Source of the DNA: an uncultured Porphyromonas sp.
GTDB taxonomy: Bacteria > Bacteroidota > Bacteroidia > Bacteroidales > Porphyromonadaceae
NCBI GenBank assembly: GCA_900538385.1
Contig: UWSO01000002.1
Coordinates: 36,754-100,753 of the forward strand
Reading direction: 5' to 3'
DNA: 64,000 nucleotides
The notes beneath the pieces are model-generated. The model was not told the DNA's origin. It made no database searches and saw nothing but the letters and a program-made list of their open reading frames with translations. How positions within the stretch are numbered: position 1 is the first letter of the stretch; every line of letters begins with the position of its first letter. A program made the translations under genes and the position numbers. Positions 43,481 through 52,412 of the stretch are shown here, one piece after another.

Positions 43481-44308
43481 ATGGATAAACTAATCCTAAC
43501 GGCAGCGATCTGCGGTGCCGAGGTAACCAAAGAGCAAAATCCCGCTGTCCCCTATACGATCGATGAGATCGTCCGCGAGGCTAAGTCCGCATATGATGCT
43601 GGAGCTGCTGTCATTCACGTACACGTCCGTGAGGACGATGGTACGCCTACGCAGTCTAAGGCACGCTTTAAGGAGGCACTAGATGCTATCTACAAGGTGA
43701 TTCCTGATGTGATCATCATCCCCTCGACGGGTGGTGCGGTAGGTATGACCGCTGAGGAGCGTCTACAGCCTACAGAGCTGATGCCTGAGATGGCTACGCT
43801 AGACTGTGGTACGTGCAACTTTGGCGACGATGTCTTTGAAAACACGATCCCCATGATGCGTGCCTTCGGTAAGCGTATGATCGAGAACAAGATCAAGCCT
43901 GAGTACGAGTGCTTTGAGATGGGGCACCTAGACACCATCCTGCGTCTTGCTCAGAGAGGTGAGGTGCCTGGAGATCCTATGCAGTTTAACTTCGTGCTGG
44001 GAGTCTTCGGCTGTACCCCTGCTACGGCTGACAACCTTGCTTGGCTGGTTAAGAACATTCCCGCAGGCTCTACTTGGACAGCTACCGGCATCGGTCGTCA
44101 CGAGTTTCCACTAGCAGCAGCTGCTATCGGCATGGGCGGTCACGTACGTGTCGGCTTTGAGGACAACCTATATCTCTCTAAGGGTGTCCTTGCTAAGAGC
44201 AATGGCGAGCTAGTGGCTAAGGCTGCACGCATAGCTCATGAGCTGGGTCGTGAGATCGCTAACCCAGCTGAGGCTCGTCAGATCCTTTCGCTGGCTCCTC
44301 GCCACTAA
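43481..44308 (+). CDS. kce: 3-keto-5-aminohexanoate cleavage enzyme
   Basis: Zinc-dependent BKACE (DUF849) enzyme, 275 residues. It joins acetyl-CoA with 3-keto-5-aminohexanoate to give 3-aminobutyryl-CoA and acetoacetate. The metal-binding His46 and His48 lie in VIHVHVRE, and the Glu of GFEDN (about residue 227) matches the third ligand. PSTGGAVGMT and the GTCNFGDDVF region are also typical. It lies 31 bp after kal. Confidence 0.94.
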   Translation: MDKLILTAAICGAEVTKEQNPAVPYTIDEIVREAKSAYDAGAAVIHVHVREDDGTPTQSKARFKEALDAIYKVIPDVIIIPSTGGAVGMTAEERLQPTELMPEMATLDCGTCNFGDDVFENTIPMMRAFGKRMIENKIKPEYECFEMGHLDTILRLAQRGEVPGDPMQFNFVLGVFGCTPATADNLAWLVKNIPAGSTWTATGIGRHEFPLAAAAIGMGGHVRVGFEDNLYLSKGVLAKSNGELVAKAARIAHELGREIANPAEARQILSLAPRH

Positions 44309-44371
44309 AAGGATATTGATTATCCCCCTATTTACTAATACAATCACACAATCAATCATATCAACTTTTAT

Positions 44372-45415
44372 ATGCAGAAGAAAGGAAACAAGTATGGCAC
44401 GCATCGTGTCATCTCTCCTAAGGGCGTACTACCACAGCCCGCAGACAAGATCGACAACAACATGGATGAGATCTACGACAACGAGATCCTCATCGATGTA
44501 CAGACGCTAAACATTGACTCAGCTAGCTTCACACAGATTGAGGAGCAGGCTGGTGGCGACAAGGCAAAGATCGCCGAGATCATGATGGGTATCGTCGAGA
44601 AGCAAGGTAAGCACCGCAACCCAGTCACAGGCTCTGGTGGTATGCTCCTCGGTACTGTCGAGAAGATAGGTGATGCCCTCAAGGGTAAAATAGACCTCAA
44701 GGAGGGCGACAAGATCGCTACTCTCGTATCTCTCTCTCTGACACCTCTACGCATCGACAAGATCAAAGATATCCGTTCTGACATCGACCAGGTCGACATC
44801 GACGGTAAGGCTATCCTCTTCGAGAGCGGTATCTATGCTAAGATCCCCAACGATCTGCCCGAAAACCTCGCACTCTCAGCTCTAGACGTAGCTGGTGCTC
44901 CTGCTCAGGTGGCTAAGCTAGTCAAGCCAGGCGACACAGTGCTGATCATCGGTGCTGGTGGTAAGAGCGGTATGCTCTGCTGCTACGAGGCTAAGAAGCG
45001 TGCTGGTGTCACGGGTAAGGTCATCGGACTATGCCACTCACAGCGTAGTACGGATCGTCTGAAGGCTCTCGGCTTCTGCGACTACGTATTCTCAGCCAAT
45101 GCAACACAGCCTGTACCTGTCATGGAGGAGATCGAGAAGCTCACAGACGGCAAGATGTGTGATGTCACAATCAACAATGTCAACATCACCGATACGGAGA
45201 TGACTAGTATCCTCTGTACGAAGGATGATGGTGTCGTCTACTTCTTCTCTATGGCTACGAGCTTTACCAAGGCAGCTCTCGGTGCTGAGGGTGTCGGTAA
45301 GGATGTGACGATGATCGTCGGTAACGGCTACACCAAGGGTCACGCCGAGATCACACTACAGGAGCTCCGTGAGTGCGAGGCTCTACGGAAGATCTTCACT
45401 GAGCTATACGCTTAA
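44372..45415 (+). CDS. kdd: L-erythro-3,5-diaminohexanoate dehydrogenase
   Basis: NAD-dependent oxidative deaminase of 347 residues that turns 3,5-diaminohexanoate into 3-keto-5-aminohexanoate plus ammonia. The N-terminus KYGTHRVISPKGVLPQPADK is typical of Kdd. A nucleotide-binding fold follows with VLIIGAGGKSGMLCC near residues 190-205. The C-terminal part has IVGNGYTKGHA. It lies 63 bp after kce and is followed by a perfect 15-bp hairpin before kamA. Confidence 0.94.
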   Translation: MQKKGNKYGTHRVISPKGVLPQPADKIDNNMDEIYDNEILIDVQTLNIDSASFTQIEEQAGGDKAKIAEIMMGIVEKQGKHRNPVTGSGGMLLGTVEKIGDALKGKIDLKEGDKIATLVSLSLTPLRIDKIKDIRSDIDQVDIDGKAILFESGIYAKIPNDLPENLALSALDVAGAPAQVAKLVKPGDTVLIIGAGGKSGMLCCYEAKKRAGVTGKVIGLCHSQRSTDRLKALGFCDYVFSANATQPVPVMEEIEKLTDGKMCDVTINNVNITDTEMTSILCTKDDGVVYFFSMATSFTKAALGAEGVGKDVTMIVGNGYTKGHAEITLQELRECEALRKIFTELYA

Positions 45416-45424
45416 GTAAATGGA

Positions 45425-45463
45425 TAAGAGATTAGAGCGCATCCAAGACGCTCTAATCTCTTA
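45425..45463 (+). promoter_or_regulatory. Perfect 15-bp hairpin between kdd and kamA
   Basis: TAAGAGATTAGAGCG (45425-45439), a 9-nt loop, and the exact complement (45449-45463). It begins 10 bp after the kdd stop and ends 46 bp before the kamA ATG. There is no T-run after it, so it is not a standard terminator. It may be an RNA-processing or stabilising element that sets the level of kamA against the upstream genes. Confidence 0.7.
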
Positions 45464-45509
45464 CTCTTTACAAGTCGAAATTCAATCCCCTATCAATCAC
45501 ACACACACA

Positions 45510-46775
45510 ATGAACGAAAGCAGAAGAAAGGAATTCTTTCCTGAAGTCTCTGACGCTGATTGGAATGATTGGCACTGGCAGGTGCGTAACCGCATCGAGA
45601 CACTTGACCGGCTTAAGAAGTATATCAAGCTAACACCCGAAGAGGAGGAGGGTGTACGTGAGTCGCTCAAGACGATCCGTATGGCTATCACGCCTTACTA
45701 TCTAAGCCTGATCGATCCCAATGACCCTAACGATCCTGTACGTAAGCAGTCGATCCCTACGATCAATGAGCTACACGTAAGCCCAGAGGATCAGCTAGAC
45801 CCTCTGAGCGAGGATGAGGACTCACCCGTACCAGGACTGACACACCGCTATCCTGATCGTGTCCTCTTCCTAATTACCGATATGTGCTCTATGTACTGCC
45901 GTCACTGCACGCGTCGTCGCTTCGCCGGACAGAAGGATGCCGCCTCGCCTAAGGAGCGCATCGAGAAGTGTATCGAGTATATCGAGCAGACACCTGAGGT
46001 GCGTGACGTGCTCCTCTCAGGTGGTGACGCACTCATGGTCAGCGACCAGATGCTGGAGTATATCATACAGCGTCTGCGTGCTATACCTCATGTGGAGATC
46101 ATCCGTATCGGATCACGTACCCCTGTCGTATGCCCACAGCGTATCACGCCTGAGCTGGTTCAGATGCTGAGCAAGTATCACCCGATATGGCTCAACACGC
46201 ACTTTAACCACCCCAACGAGGTGACTCGCGAGAGCCGTGAGGCTTGCGAGCGTATGGCTAATGCTGGTATACCTCTAGGTAATCAGTCGGTGCTGCTACG
46301 TGGCATCAACGACTGCCCCTCGATCATGAAGCACCTCGTCCATGAGTTGGTCAAGATGCGCGTACGTCCATACTATATATATGTATGTGATCTCTCGCAG
46401 GGTATCTCACACTTTCGCACGCCTGTCTCCAAGGGTATCGAGATCATCGAGGCTCTACGTGGACATACGTCGGGTTATGCTGTGCCTACCTTCGTCGTAG
46501 ATGCTCCAGGTGGTGGTGGCAAGACGCCTGTCATGCCAAACTATGTGATTTCTCAGTCGCCTCACCGTGTGGTGCTACGCAACTATGAGGGCGTCATCAC
46601 GACCTACACAGAGCCTAGCGACTATAAGGAGGAGCCCTGTCAGTGTCCTGACTGCAAGAAGGCGCGTCACGAGGGGGTCTACGGACTACTCACAGGTGAT
46701 CGCCTAGCTATGGCTCCTGAGCATCTAGACCGCAAGGAGCGTAGCCGTAAGTGGCGCGAAGCTCACAAGGGATAA
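45510..46775 (+). CDS. kamA: L-lysine 2,3-aminomutase
   Basis: Radical SAM, PLP-dependent enzyme converting L-lysine to L-beta-lysine, the first pathway step. From the ATG at 45510 (MNESRRKEFFPEVSDADWND) it has 421 residues. The [4Fe-4S] cysteines are C126, C130 and C133 in CSMYCRHC, and the PLP lysine is K338 in PGGGGKTPV. The C-terminal zinc-type cysteines CQCPDC are present. An in-frame ATG at 45420 would make a 30-residue extension translated from the hairpin; the family start argues for 45510. Confidence 0.96.
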   Translation: MNESRRKEFFPEVSDADWNDWHWQVRNRIETLDRLKKYIKLTPEEEEGVRESLKTIRMAITPYYLSLIDPNDPNDPVRKQSIPTINELHVSPEDQLDPLSEDEDSPVPGLTHRYPDRVLFLITDMCSMYCRHCTRRRFAGQKDAASPKERIEKCIEYIEQTPEVRDVLLSGGDALMVSDQMLEYIIQRLRAIPHVEIIRIGSRTPVVCPQRITPELVQMLSKYHPIWLNTHFNHPNEVTRESREACERMANAGIPLGNQSVLLRGINDCPSIMKHLVHELVKMRVRPYYIYVCDLSQGISHFRTPVSKGIEIIEALRGHTSGYAVPTFVVDAPGGGGKTPVMPNYVISQSPHRVVLRNYEGVITTYTEPSDYKEEPCQCPDCKKARHEGVYGLLTGDRLAMAPEHLDRKERSRKWREAHKG

Positions 46776-46828
46776 GCGTCTCACACCTTTGATTACGTAG
46801 CTCTCCTATTAGATCAAACTATCGACTG

Positions 46829-47845
46829 ATGCCATTCATCGCAAACATAGCTCAACTCAAGAGTCTCGCTATCGTAGGGACCGCCAAGAATGTGGGTAAG
46901 ACGGAAAGTCTTAACTACATACTCGGTGCGCTACGAGAGCGACACCCAGAGCTGCAGCTCGCGCTGACGTCGATAGGCATCGATGGAGAGCTACGTGATC
47001 AGGTGACACAGACGGACAAACCAGAGATAACCCTGCACAACGGGATGCGCTTTGTGACGGCTGAGAACTTCTTTCGCAAGAAGCTCCTACCGGCCGAGAT
47101 TTTTGACATTGATCGCATCTACTCCTCCTCGATCGGACGGCTTATCTATGCACGAGCACGAGGCATCGGCAAGACGCTCATAGCGGGTCCCCCCTCGACG
47201 GGAGGTCTGCGCCGTGTAGTCGCCCGGATGAGTCAGGAGGGGGTTGATCTGACACTCATCGATGGAGCACTCTCACGACTCTCGCTAGCATCACCCTCGG
47301 TAGCCGAGGGGATGGTACTCGCCACGGGTAGTGCTTACTCGGCTCAGCCCGAGCAGTTGATCAAGCGAATGCGTGAGTTGATGCGCCTGATACGTCTGCC
47401 ACAGTTGGCCGACAGAAAGCTTGCGGAGCAGCTCGCTGAGGTGGACAAGGGCGTTCGTCTCTTAACGACTGAGGGGGCTATCGTAGATCCAGGCTTTGCC
47501 TCTGCGCTTACCCCCGACATGTGGCGTGACACAACTTGGCTCGCTGAGGGCGATATGCTCTACGTACCAGGCGTGGTCAGTGACAAGCTGCTGAATCAGT
47601 TACGGCTCATAAAGCGGCACCGGCAGCTTGTGGTCAAAGACTTTACTCGTATCTTTGCATCGGGACAAGCTGTACAGAGTTATCTAGCTACTGGCAGGGA
47701 GATAAAGACTCTATATAGTAGTAAGCTCATGGCGGTCACCTTCAACCCGCTAGCCCCCTCAGGCTATCGGCTAGATAGTGAGCGCATGTGTGAGCGTCTA
47801 TTCGAAGCTCTGGGGGTACCTGTATATGATGTCAGAAGGCTATGA
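46829..47845 (+). CDS. kamB: P-loop protein of the lysine cluster (KamB-like), putative aminomutase accessory factor
   Basis: A 338-residue cytosolic protein with a clear Walker A motif GTAKNVGKT at 17-25 near the N-terminus, in the manner of small GTPase/ATPase chaperones. A conserved-looking LTSIGIDGE follows and a basic C-terminal half ends FEALGVPVYDV. I recognise no characterised family. Homologues sit in the same place, between kamA and kamD, in other lysine-fermenting bacteria, and are usually named kamB. The gene overlaps the next one by 4 bp (ATGA), so the two are translationally coupled. I infer that it helps the B12-dependent aminomutase, for instance by loading or exchanging cobalamin. 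Confidence 0.72.
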   Translation: MPFIANIAQLKSLAIVGTAKNVGKTESLNYILGALRERHPELQLALTSIGIDGELRDQVTQTDKPEITLHNGMRFVTAENFFRKKLLPAEIFDIDRIYSSSIGRLIYARARGIGKTLIAGPPSTGGLRRVVARMSQEGVDLTLIDGALSRLSLASPSVAEGMVLATGSAYSAQPEQLIKRMRELMRLIRLPQLADRKLAEQLAEVDKGVRLLTTEGAIVDPGFASALTPDMWRDTTWLAEGDMLYVPGVVSDKLLNQLRLIKRHRQLVVKDFTRIFASGQAVQSYLATGREIKTLYSSKLMAVTFNPLAPSGYRLDSERMCERLFEALGVPVYDVRRL

Positions 47846-49245
47846 AAGACCTACGTAGTTGTATAGACCAAATAAGCGGACTGCGCTATGTTGTGGAGGA
47901 GATGCACTTCAACTCTTCTCCAGGACGTATGGCTATGCTGGCTACGCTCTGGAGTAGCCAGGTGGAGACTATCGAGCAGCGACTAGATGAGGTCGCCCGC
48001 TACATAGACTACCTCTCTGACCATGAGCAGCAGAAAGGCATGCAAGAGGTGGCGATACATCTCTGCGAACTGATGAATGTCTCGGGCTCTATCGAGACGA
48101 TCAGACAGCCTCAGGTCATCTGTAGCGACATCGACCTCTTTGAGATCAAGCGACTCGCACTCATCGAGGAGAAGGTGCGTCGCCTCGCCGAGCAGTATCA
48201 TCTAGAGATCCTACAGTGCCACACACTCACTGAGGTCGTGGATATACTAGATATCGACGGGGAGCGACTACCGAGCTTCTACATTAGCGATAGCTACAGC
48301 GCTGTGTTGCGCTCGCTACGCAAGCAGATGGAGCGCACCTCCGAGGAGACCGAGCGAGACGAGCTAGCCGTCCAATGCGCTATCGAAGAGGATCGCGTAC
48401 GGAAGCGACTCACCGAGGCTTTGCACCCTTACGCTGACCAGATAGAGGAGGCTCTAGAGGCTTTGGCTCAGATAGACAAGCTCCACGCCATCGCTCAGTG
48501 GGCTTTGGCACATGGCTGTTGCCGTCCTAAGCCTATACGCTCTGGCGAGAGCACTTTGACAGACTTGATACACCCAGAGGTGGCTCATCACCTAGCTGAG
48601 AGACAGGATAGGTTCCAGCCAGTGACGATCTCTTATACAGATCAGCCTACGCTCATCACAGGAGCTAATATGGCAGGCAAGAGCGTCCTGCTCGCTTCCA
48701 TAGGACTGGCGCAGTGCCTCATGCAGTTTGGCTGCTATGTGACAGCACAAGAGGCTCATCTGGTACCAGTCGATGAGGTGATCTTCTCCATCGGAGACGA
48801 TCAAGATATCAAGTCGGGGCTCTCTTCCTATGGTGCTGAGATGCTACGCCTCAACCGAATTATCGAGTCGGTCAAGGAGGGTAAGCAGGTCTTAGCACTC
48901 ATTGACGAGCCTGCCCGCACGACCAATCCCGAGGAGGGACACGCTCTGGTGAGTGCTCTCGTACAGCTCTTCGCTCAGTATGCTGTGCGAGCTATCATCA
49001 CGACACATTATAGTGGCATCTTGGGGCGATGCCACAGATGGAGAGTACGTGGCTTCGTGGAGGAGCGTCTACGCAAGCCACTCGAGATCAACCAGCTCAA
49101 TCGTTGTATCGATTACTCTCTCATAGAGGATACCCAGACCGATGCGCCTCACGAGGCTCTGCGCATAGCAGAGATACTAGGCATGGATAGGGAGCTATTA
49201 GATTTATGCGAAAAGAACTTAGCAACAAAGAATGAAGACAAGTAA
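47842..49245 (+). CDS. kamC: MutS-like ATPase of the lysine cluster (KamC-like)
   Basis: A 467-residue protein whose C-terminal half is a MutS-type ATPase: Walker A GANMAGKS at 274-281, Walker B LALIDEPARTT around 352-362, and the TTHY motif. The first 250 residues are helical, like the MutS lever/clamp core. The mismatch-binding domain I and the connector of true MutS are absent, and a separate full mutS exists at 17595-20219. So DNA repair is unlikely. It overlaps kamB by 4 bp and kamD by 14 bp. The position points to a reactivation or assembly role for lysine 5,6-aminomutase; this is inference. Confidence 0.78.
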   Translation: MKDLRSCIDQISGLRYVVEEMHFNSSPGRMAMLATLWSSQVETIEQRLDEVARYIDYLSDHEQQKGMQEVAIHLCELMNVSGSIETIRQPQVICSDIDLFEIKRLALIEEKVRRLAEQYHLEILQCHTLTEVVDILDIDGERLPSFYISDSYSAVLRSLRKQMERTSEETERDELAVQCAIEEDRVRKRLTEALHPYADQIEEALEALAQIDKLHAIAQWALAHGCCRPKPIRSGESTLTDLIHPEVAHHLAERQDRFQPVTISYTDQPTLITGANMAGKSVLLASIGLAQCLMQFGCYVTAQEAHLVPVDEVIFSIGDDQDIKSGLSSYGAEMLRLNRIIESVKEGKQVLALIDEPARTTNPEEGHALVSALVQLFAQYAVRAIITTHYSGILGRCHRWRVRGFVEERLRKPLEINQLNRCIDYSLIEDTQTDAPHEALRIAEILGMDRELLDLCEKNLATKNEDK

Positions 49246-50803
49246 AGTAGGTATAGACTTTGCCAAAGTGGACAAAGCACGCAACGCCGCCGGCACTATC
49301 GCTGAGGAGGTGCAGAGCTTTGTTGACCGCTATACGACTGTTACGGTCGAGCGCACGCTCTGTCGCTTCGTCGGGATTGACGGAGTAGACGAGCATGATG
49401 TGCCTCTGCCCAACGTCGTCGTGACACATCTCAAGGAGCAGGAGGCTCTCTCAGACGGAGTCTTCTTTTACCTTGCCAACGCAATGCTGGCTACGGGCAT
49501 GGATCCACAGCAGATCGCTGAGGGGGTAGCTCGTGACGAGATCAACTTAACACACTATCCGGCGCGCAAGCCTGAGGAGATAGCTGATGTACTAGAGCCA
49601 TACATCCTCAAGGGTATGCAGCGCATCGTCGAGCATAGAGAGCGCCGTGAGAACTACCTCAAGACGATCGGGGAGGGGCCTAAGCCTTACCTCTATGTGA
49701 TCGTCGCTACGGGTAATATCTACGAGGATGTGATCCAGGCGCAGGCTGCAGCACGACAGGGTGCTGACATTATCGCTGTGATCCGTACTACGGGACAGAG
49801 CTTGATCGACTACGTACCCTACGGTGCTACGACCGAGGGCTTCGGTGGTACCTATGCGACACAGGAGAACTTCCGCATCATGCGCAAGGCGCTTGACGAG
49901 GTAGGCGAGGAGCGTGGCAAGTACGTACGTCTCTGTAACTACTGCTCGGGTCTCTGTATGCCAGAGATCGCTATCATGGGTGCTTTCGAGGGACTAGACG
50001 TCATGCTCAACGATGCCCTCTACGGTATCCTCTTCCGCGATATCAATATGCAGCGCACGATCATCGACCAGTACACGAGTCGTGTGATCAATGGCTTCGC
50101 CGGCGTCATCATCAATACGGGTGAGGACAACTACCTCACGACGGCTGACGCTATCGAGCAGGCACACACGGTGCTAGCGTCTGACTTCATCAATGAGCAG
50201 TTTGCCTTACGGGCTGCCCTTCCTGAGGAGCAGATGGGTCTAGGACACGCCTTCGAGATGGATCCGATGACCGAGAATGGGTTCCTCTACGAGCTGGCGC
50301 AGGCTCAGATGACGCGTGAGATCTTCCCCAAGGCTCCACTCAAGTATATGCCTCCTACGAAGTTTATGACCGGAAACATCTTCCGTGGTCACATACAGGA
50401 TGCACTCTTTAATATAATAGGTATCTGGACGCATCAGGGACTACAGCTCCTCGGTATGCCGACGGAGGCTATCCACACGCCTTTTATGAGCGACCGCTTC
50501 CTCTCGATCGAGAATGCGCGCTACATCTTCAACAATATGCGCTCCATCGGTGACGAGGTTGAGTTTAAGGATGGTGGTATCATCCAGAGCCGTGCTCGTG
50601 AGGTGCTAGATAAGACGCTAGACCTCCTTGAGGAGATCAAGGGAGAGGGTCTCTTTACATCCCTCTCTAAGGGTATCTTTGCAGATATCAAGCGTCCTCT
50701 CGATGGAGGACGTGGGTTGGACGGCGTCAAGCCAAAGAGCGAGCGCTACTACAACCCGACACTAGAACTAATGAAGAACCGTAAGATACAAGGCAAGCTA
50801 TGA
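49232..50803 (+). CDS. kamD: Lysine 5,6-aminomutase, alpha subunit
   Basis: Large subunit (523 residues) of the adenosylcobalamin- and PLP-dependent enzyme that moves the terminal amino group of beta-lysine to carbon 5. Family segments visible include YLYVIVATGNIYEDVIQAQA, PYGATTEGFGGTYATQENFR, NYCSGLCMPEIA and LGHAFEMDP. The TIM-barrel substrate and PLP site is in this subunit. The start lies inside the end of kamC, and the stop overlaps kamE by 4 bp. Confidence 0.96.
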   Translation: MKTSKVGIDFAKVDKARNAAGTIAEEVQSFVDRYTTVTVERTLCRFVGIDGVDEHDVPLPNVVVTHLKEQEALSDGVFFYLANAMLATGMDPQQIAEGVARDEINLTHYPARKPEEIADVLEPYILKGMQRIVEHRERRENYLKTIGEGPKPYLYVIVATGNIYEDVIQAQAAARQGADIIAVIRTTGQSLIDYVPYGATTEGFGGTYATQENFRIMRKALDEVGEERGKYVRLCNYCSGLCMPEIAIMGAFEGLDVMLNDALYGILFRDINMQRTIIDQYTSRVINGFAGVIINTGEDNYLTTADAIEQAHTVLASDFINEQFALRAALPEEQMGLGHAFEMDPMTENGFLYELAQAQMTREIFPKAPLKYMPPTKFMTGNIFRGHIQDALFNIIGIWTHQGLQLLGMPTEAIHTPFMSDRFLSIENARYIFNNMRSIGDEVEFKDGGIIQSRAREVLDKTLDLLEEIKGEGLFTSLSKGIFADIKRPLDGGRGLDGVKPKSERYYNPTLELMKNRKIQGKL

Positions 50804-51597
50804 GTGGAGGACTATATTCAATGGAGTCGAAGGACTTTGACCGTACCCTCGACCTTTCGCAAGTAAAGCCTTACGGCGACACCATGAATGATGGTAAGGT
50901 ACAGCTGAGCTTCACGCTGCCTGTACCTAAAGGGGCTGAGGCCGAGGAGGCTGCTAAGCTCCTACTCAAGGAGATGGGACTACAAAACCCGATGGTTGTC
51001 TTCTCGGAAGAGCTGACCAAGGGCTTTACCTTCTTCAATTGTTATGGTAGTTGCACTCATACGGTTGACTACTCCAACATTTACGTGCCCAAGGTCGAGT
51101 CGACCACCTGGAGCATGGAGGAGACAGATGAGTTCATCCGCACCCACATCGGGCGTAAGTTGGTGGTGCTAGGAGCTAGCACGGGAACCGATGCGCACAC
51201 GGTGGGTATCGATGCGATCATGAATATGAAGGGCTTCGCAGGTCACTACGGCCTAGAGCGCTATGATATGATCGATGCTTACAACCTCGGTAGTCAGGTG
51301 CCCAACGAGGAACTCATTGCCAAGGGTATCGAGATGCATGCCGATGCACTGCTCATCTCCCAGACGGTCACGCAGAAGGATGTACACATCAAGAACATGA
51401 CCGAGTTCATCGAGCTCATCGAGGCTGAGGGTCTACGCGACAAGATGATCGTCATCTGTGGCGGGCCACGTATATCGCACGAGCTGGCCAAGGAACTAGG
51501 CTTTGACGCCGGCTTTGGCGCCAACACCTTTGCCGACGATGTGGCTTCGTTCATCTGTCAGGAGATCGTGCGTCGCAAAGAGGCTGCGGGTAAGTAA
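50800..51597 (+). CDS. kamE: Lysine 5,6-aminomutase, beta subunit (B12-binding)
   Basis: Cobalamin- and PLP-carrying subunit, 265 residues. The B12-binding sequence TDAHTVG supplies His133 as the lower cobalt ligand, and Lys144 in MNMKGFAGH is placed to bind PLP. Both numbers equal those described for the clostridial enzyme, which supports the ATG at 50800. An N-terminal dimerisation domain (about 1-110) precedes the Rossmann-like B12 domain. It overlaps kamD by 4 bp. Confidence 0.96.
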   Translation: MSGGLYSMESKDFDRTLDLSQVKPYGDTMNDGKVQLSFTLPVPKGAEAEEAAKLLLKEMGLQNPMVVFSEELTKGFTFFNCYGSCTHTVDYSNIYVPKVESTTWSMEETDEFIRTHIGRKLVVLGASTGTDAHTVGIDAIMNMKGFAGHYGLERYDMIDAYNLGSQVPNEELIAKGIEMHADALLISQTVTQKDVHIKNMTEFIELIEAEGLRDKMIVICGGPRISHELAKELGFDAGFGANTFADDVASFICQEIVRRKEAAGK

Positions 51598-51652
51598 CGC
51601 CCCCCTCGGCTCCACAAACTAAGAAGTAATATAAATCAAGGTATAATACGAT

Positions 51653-52321
51653 ATGGAACTAGACAAGAATCAAGTCAGAGAGGTTATCGCCAAGCGCGTA
51701 GCCCTAGAACTAAAGGATGGCGATGTCGTCAACCTCGGCATCGGTCTACCCACGATGGTACCCAACTATCTCAAGCCAGACGTGCATGTGATGCTACAGT
51801 CTGAGAATGGTATGATCGGTATGGGTGGTGCTCCTGCAGCAGGCCAGGAGGATCCCCTTTGGATCAATGCTGGTGGTGGTGCTATCACCGCTGTACCAGA
51901 GGCTGCCACCTTCGACAGTGCTACCTCCTTCGGTATCATCCGTGGAGGTCACGTAGATGTCAGCATCCTCGGCGCACTACAGGTCGATGAGGCTGGTGAC
52001 CTAGCTAACTGGATTATCCCTGGCAAGCTCGCGCCCGGTATGGGTGGTGCTATGGATCTGCTCGTAGGTACACGCAAGGTGATCCTTGCTATGACCCACA
52101 CCGCAAAGGGCAAGGCTAAGATCCTCAAGAAGTGTACTCTGCCGCTCACAGCAGCTGGTCAGGTAGACCTCATCATCACCGAGCTATGCGTCATCGAGGT
52201 GCGCAAGGGTCAGGGACTCTACGTCACAGAGATCCGTGACGGCGTCACACGTGAGGAGATAGAGGCAGCCACAGAGGCTACGCTACACTACGTGGACGAT
52301 GTCAAGCCCATGCGTCAGTAG
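51653..52321 (+). CDS. atoA: Butyrate-acetoacetate CoA-transferase, beta subunit
   Basis: Beta subunit (222 residues) of the CoA-transferase, carrying the catalytic glutamate in SENGMIGMG (about residue 47). Other family signatures are GDVVNLGIGLPT, NAGGGAIT, and GGHVDVSILGALQVD. It would combine with AtoD, encoded at the start of the cluster. It lies 55 bp after kamE; a small imperfect hairpin follows before bcd. Confidence 0.94.
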   Translation: MELDKNQVREVIAKRVALELKDGDVVNLGIGLPTMVPNYLKPDVHVMLQSENGMIGMGGAPAAGQEDPLWINAGGGAITAVPEAATFDSATSFGIIRGGHVDVSILGALQVDEAGDLANWIIPGKLAPGMGGAMDLLVGTRKVILAMTHTAKGKAKILKKCTLPLTAAGQVDLIITELCVIEVRKGQGLYVTEIRDGVTREEIEAATEATLHYVDDVKPMRQ

Positions 52322-52342
52322 TCTTACGACACTACCCTTAGA

Positions 52343-52366
52343 GCCTGCCGCCTTCAGGCGACAGGC
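52343..52366 (+). other. Small hairpin between atoA and bcd
   Basis: A GCCTG/CAGGC stem extended by CGCC/GGCG after one mismatch, with a TTCA loop. No T-run. Possible RNA-processing or stabilising structure in the 91-bp gap. Confidence 0.35.
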
Positions 52367-52412
52367 CTTATCAAGCAACAACACACTATTATAGACAATC
52401 ATATTTCAAACT

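Noticed and set aside
47842..49245. Annotation of this gene as a DNA mismatch repair MutS
   Set aside because: The mismatch-binding and connector domains are missing, a full mutS exists at 17595-20219, and it is translationally coupled to lysine aminomutase genes.
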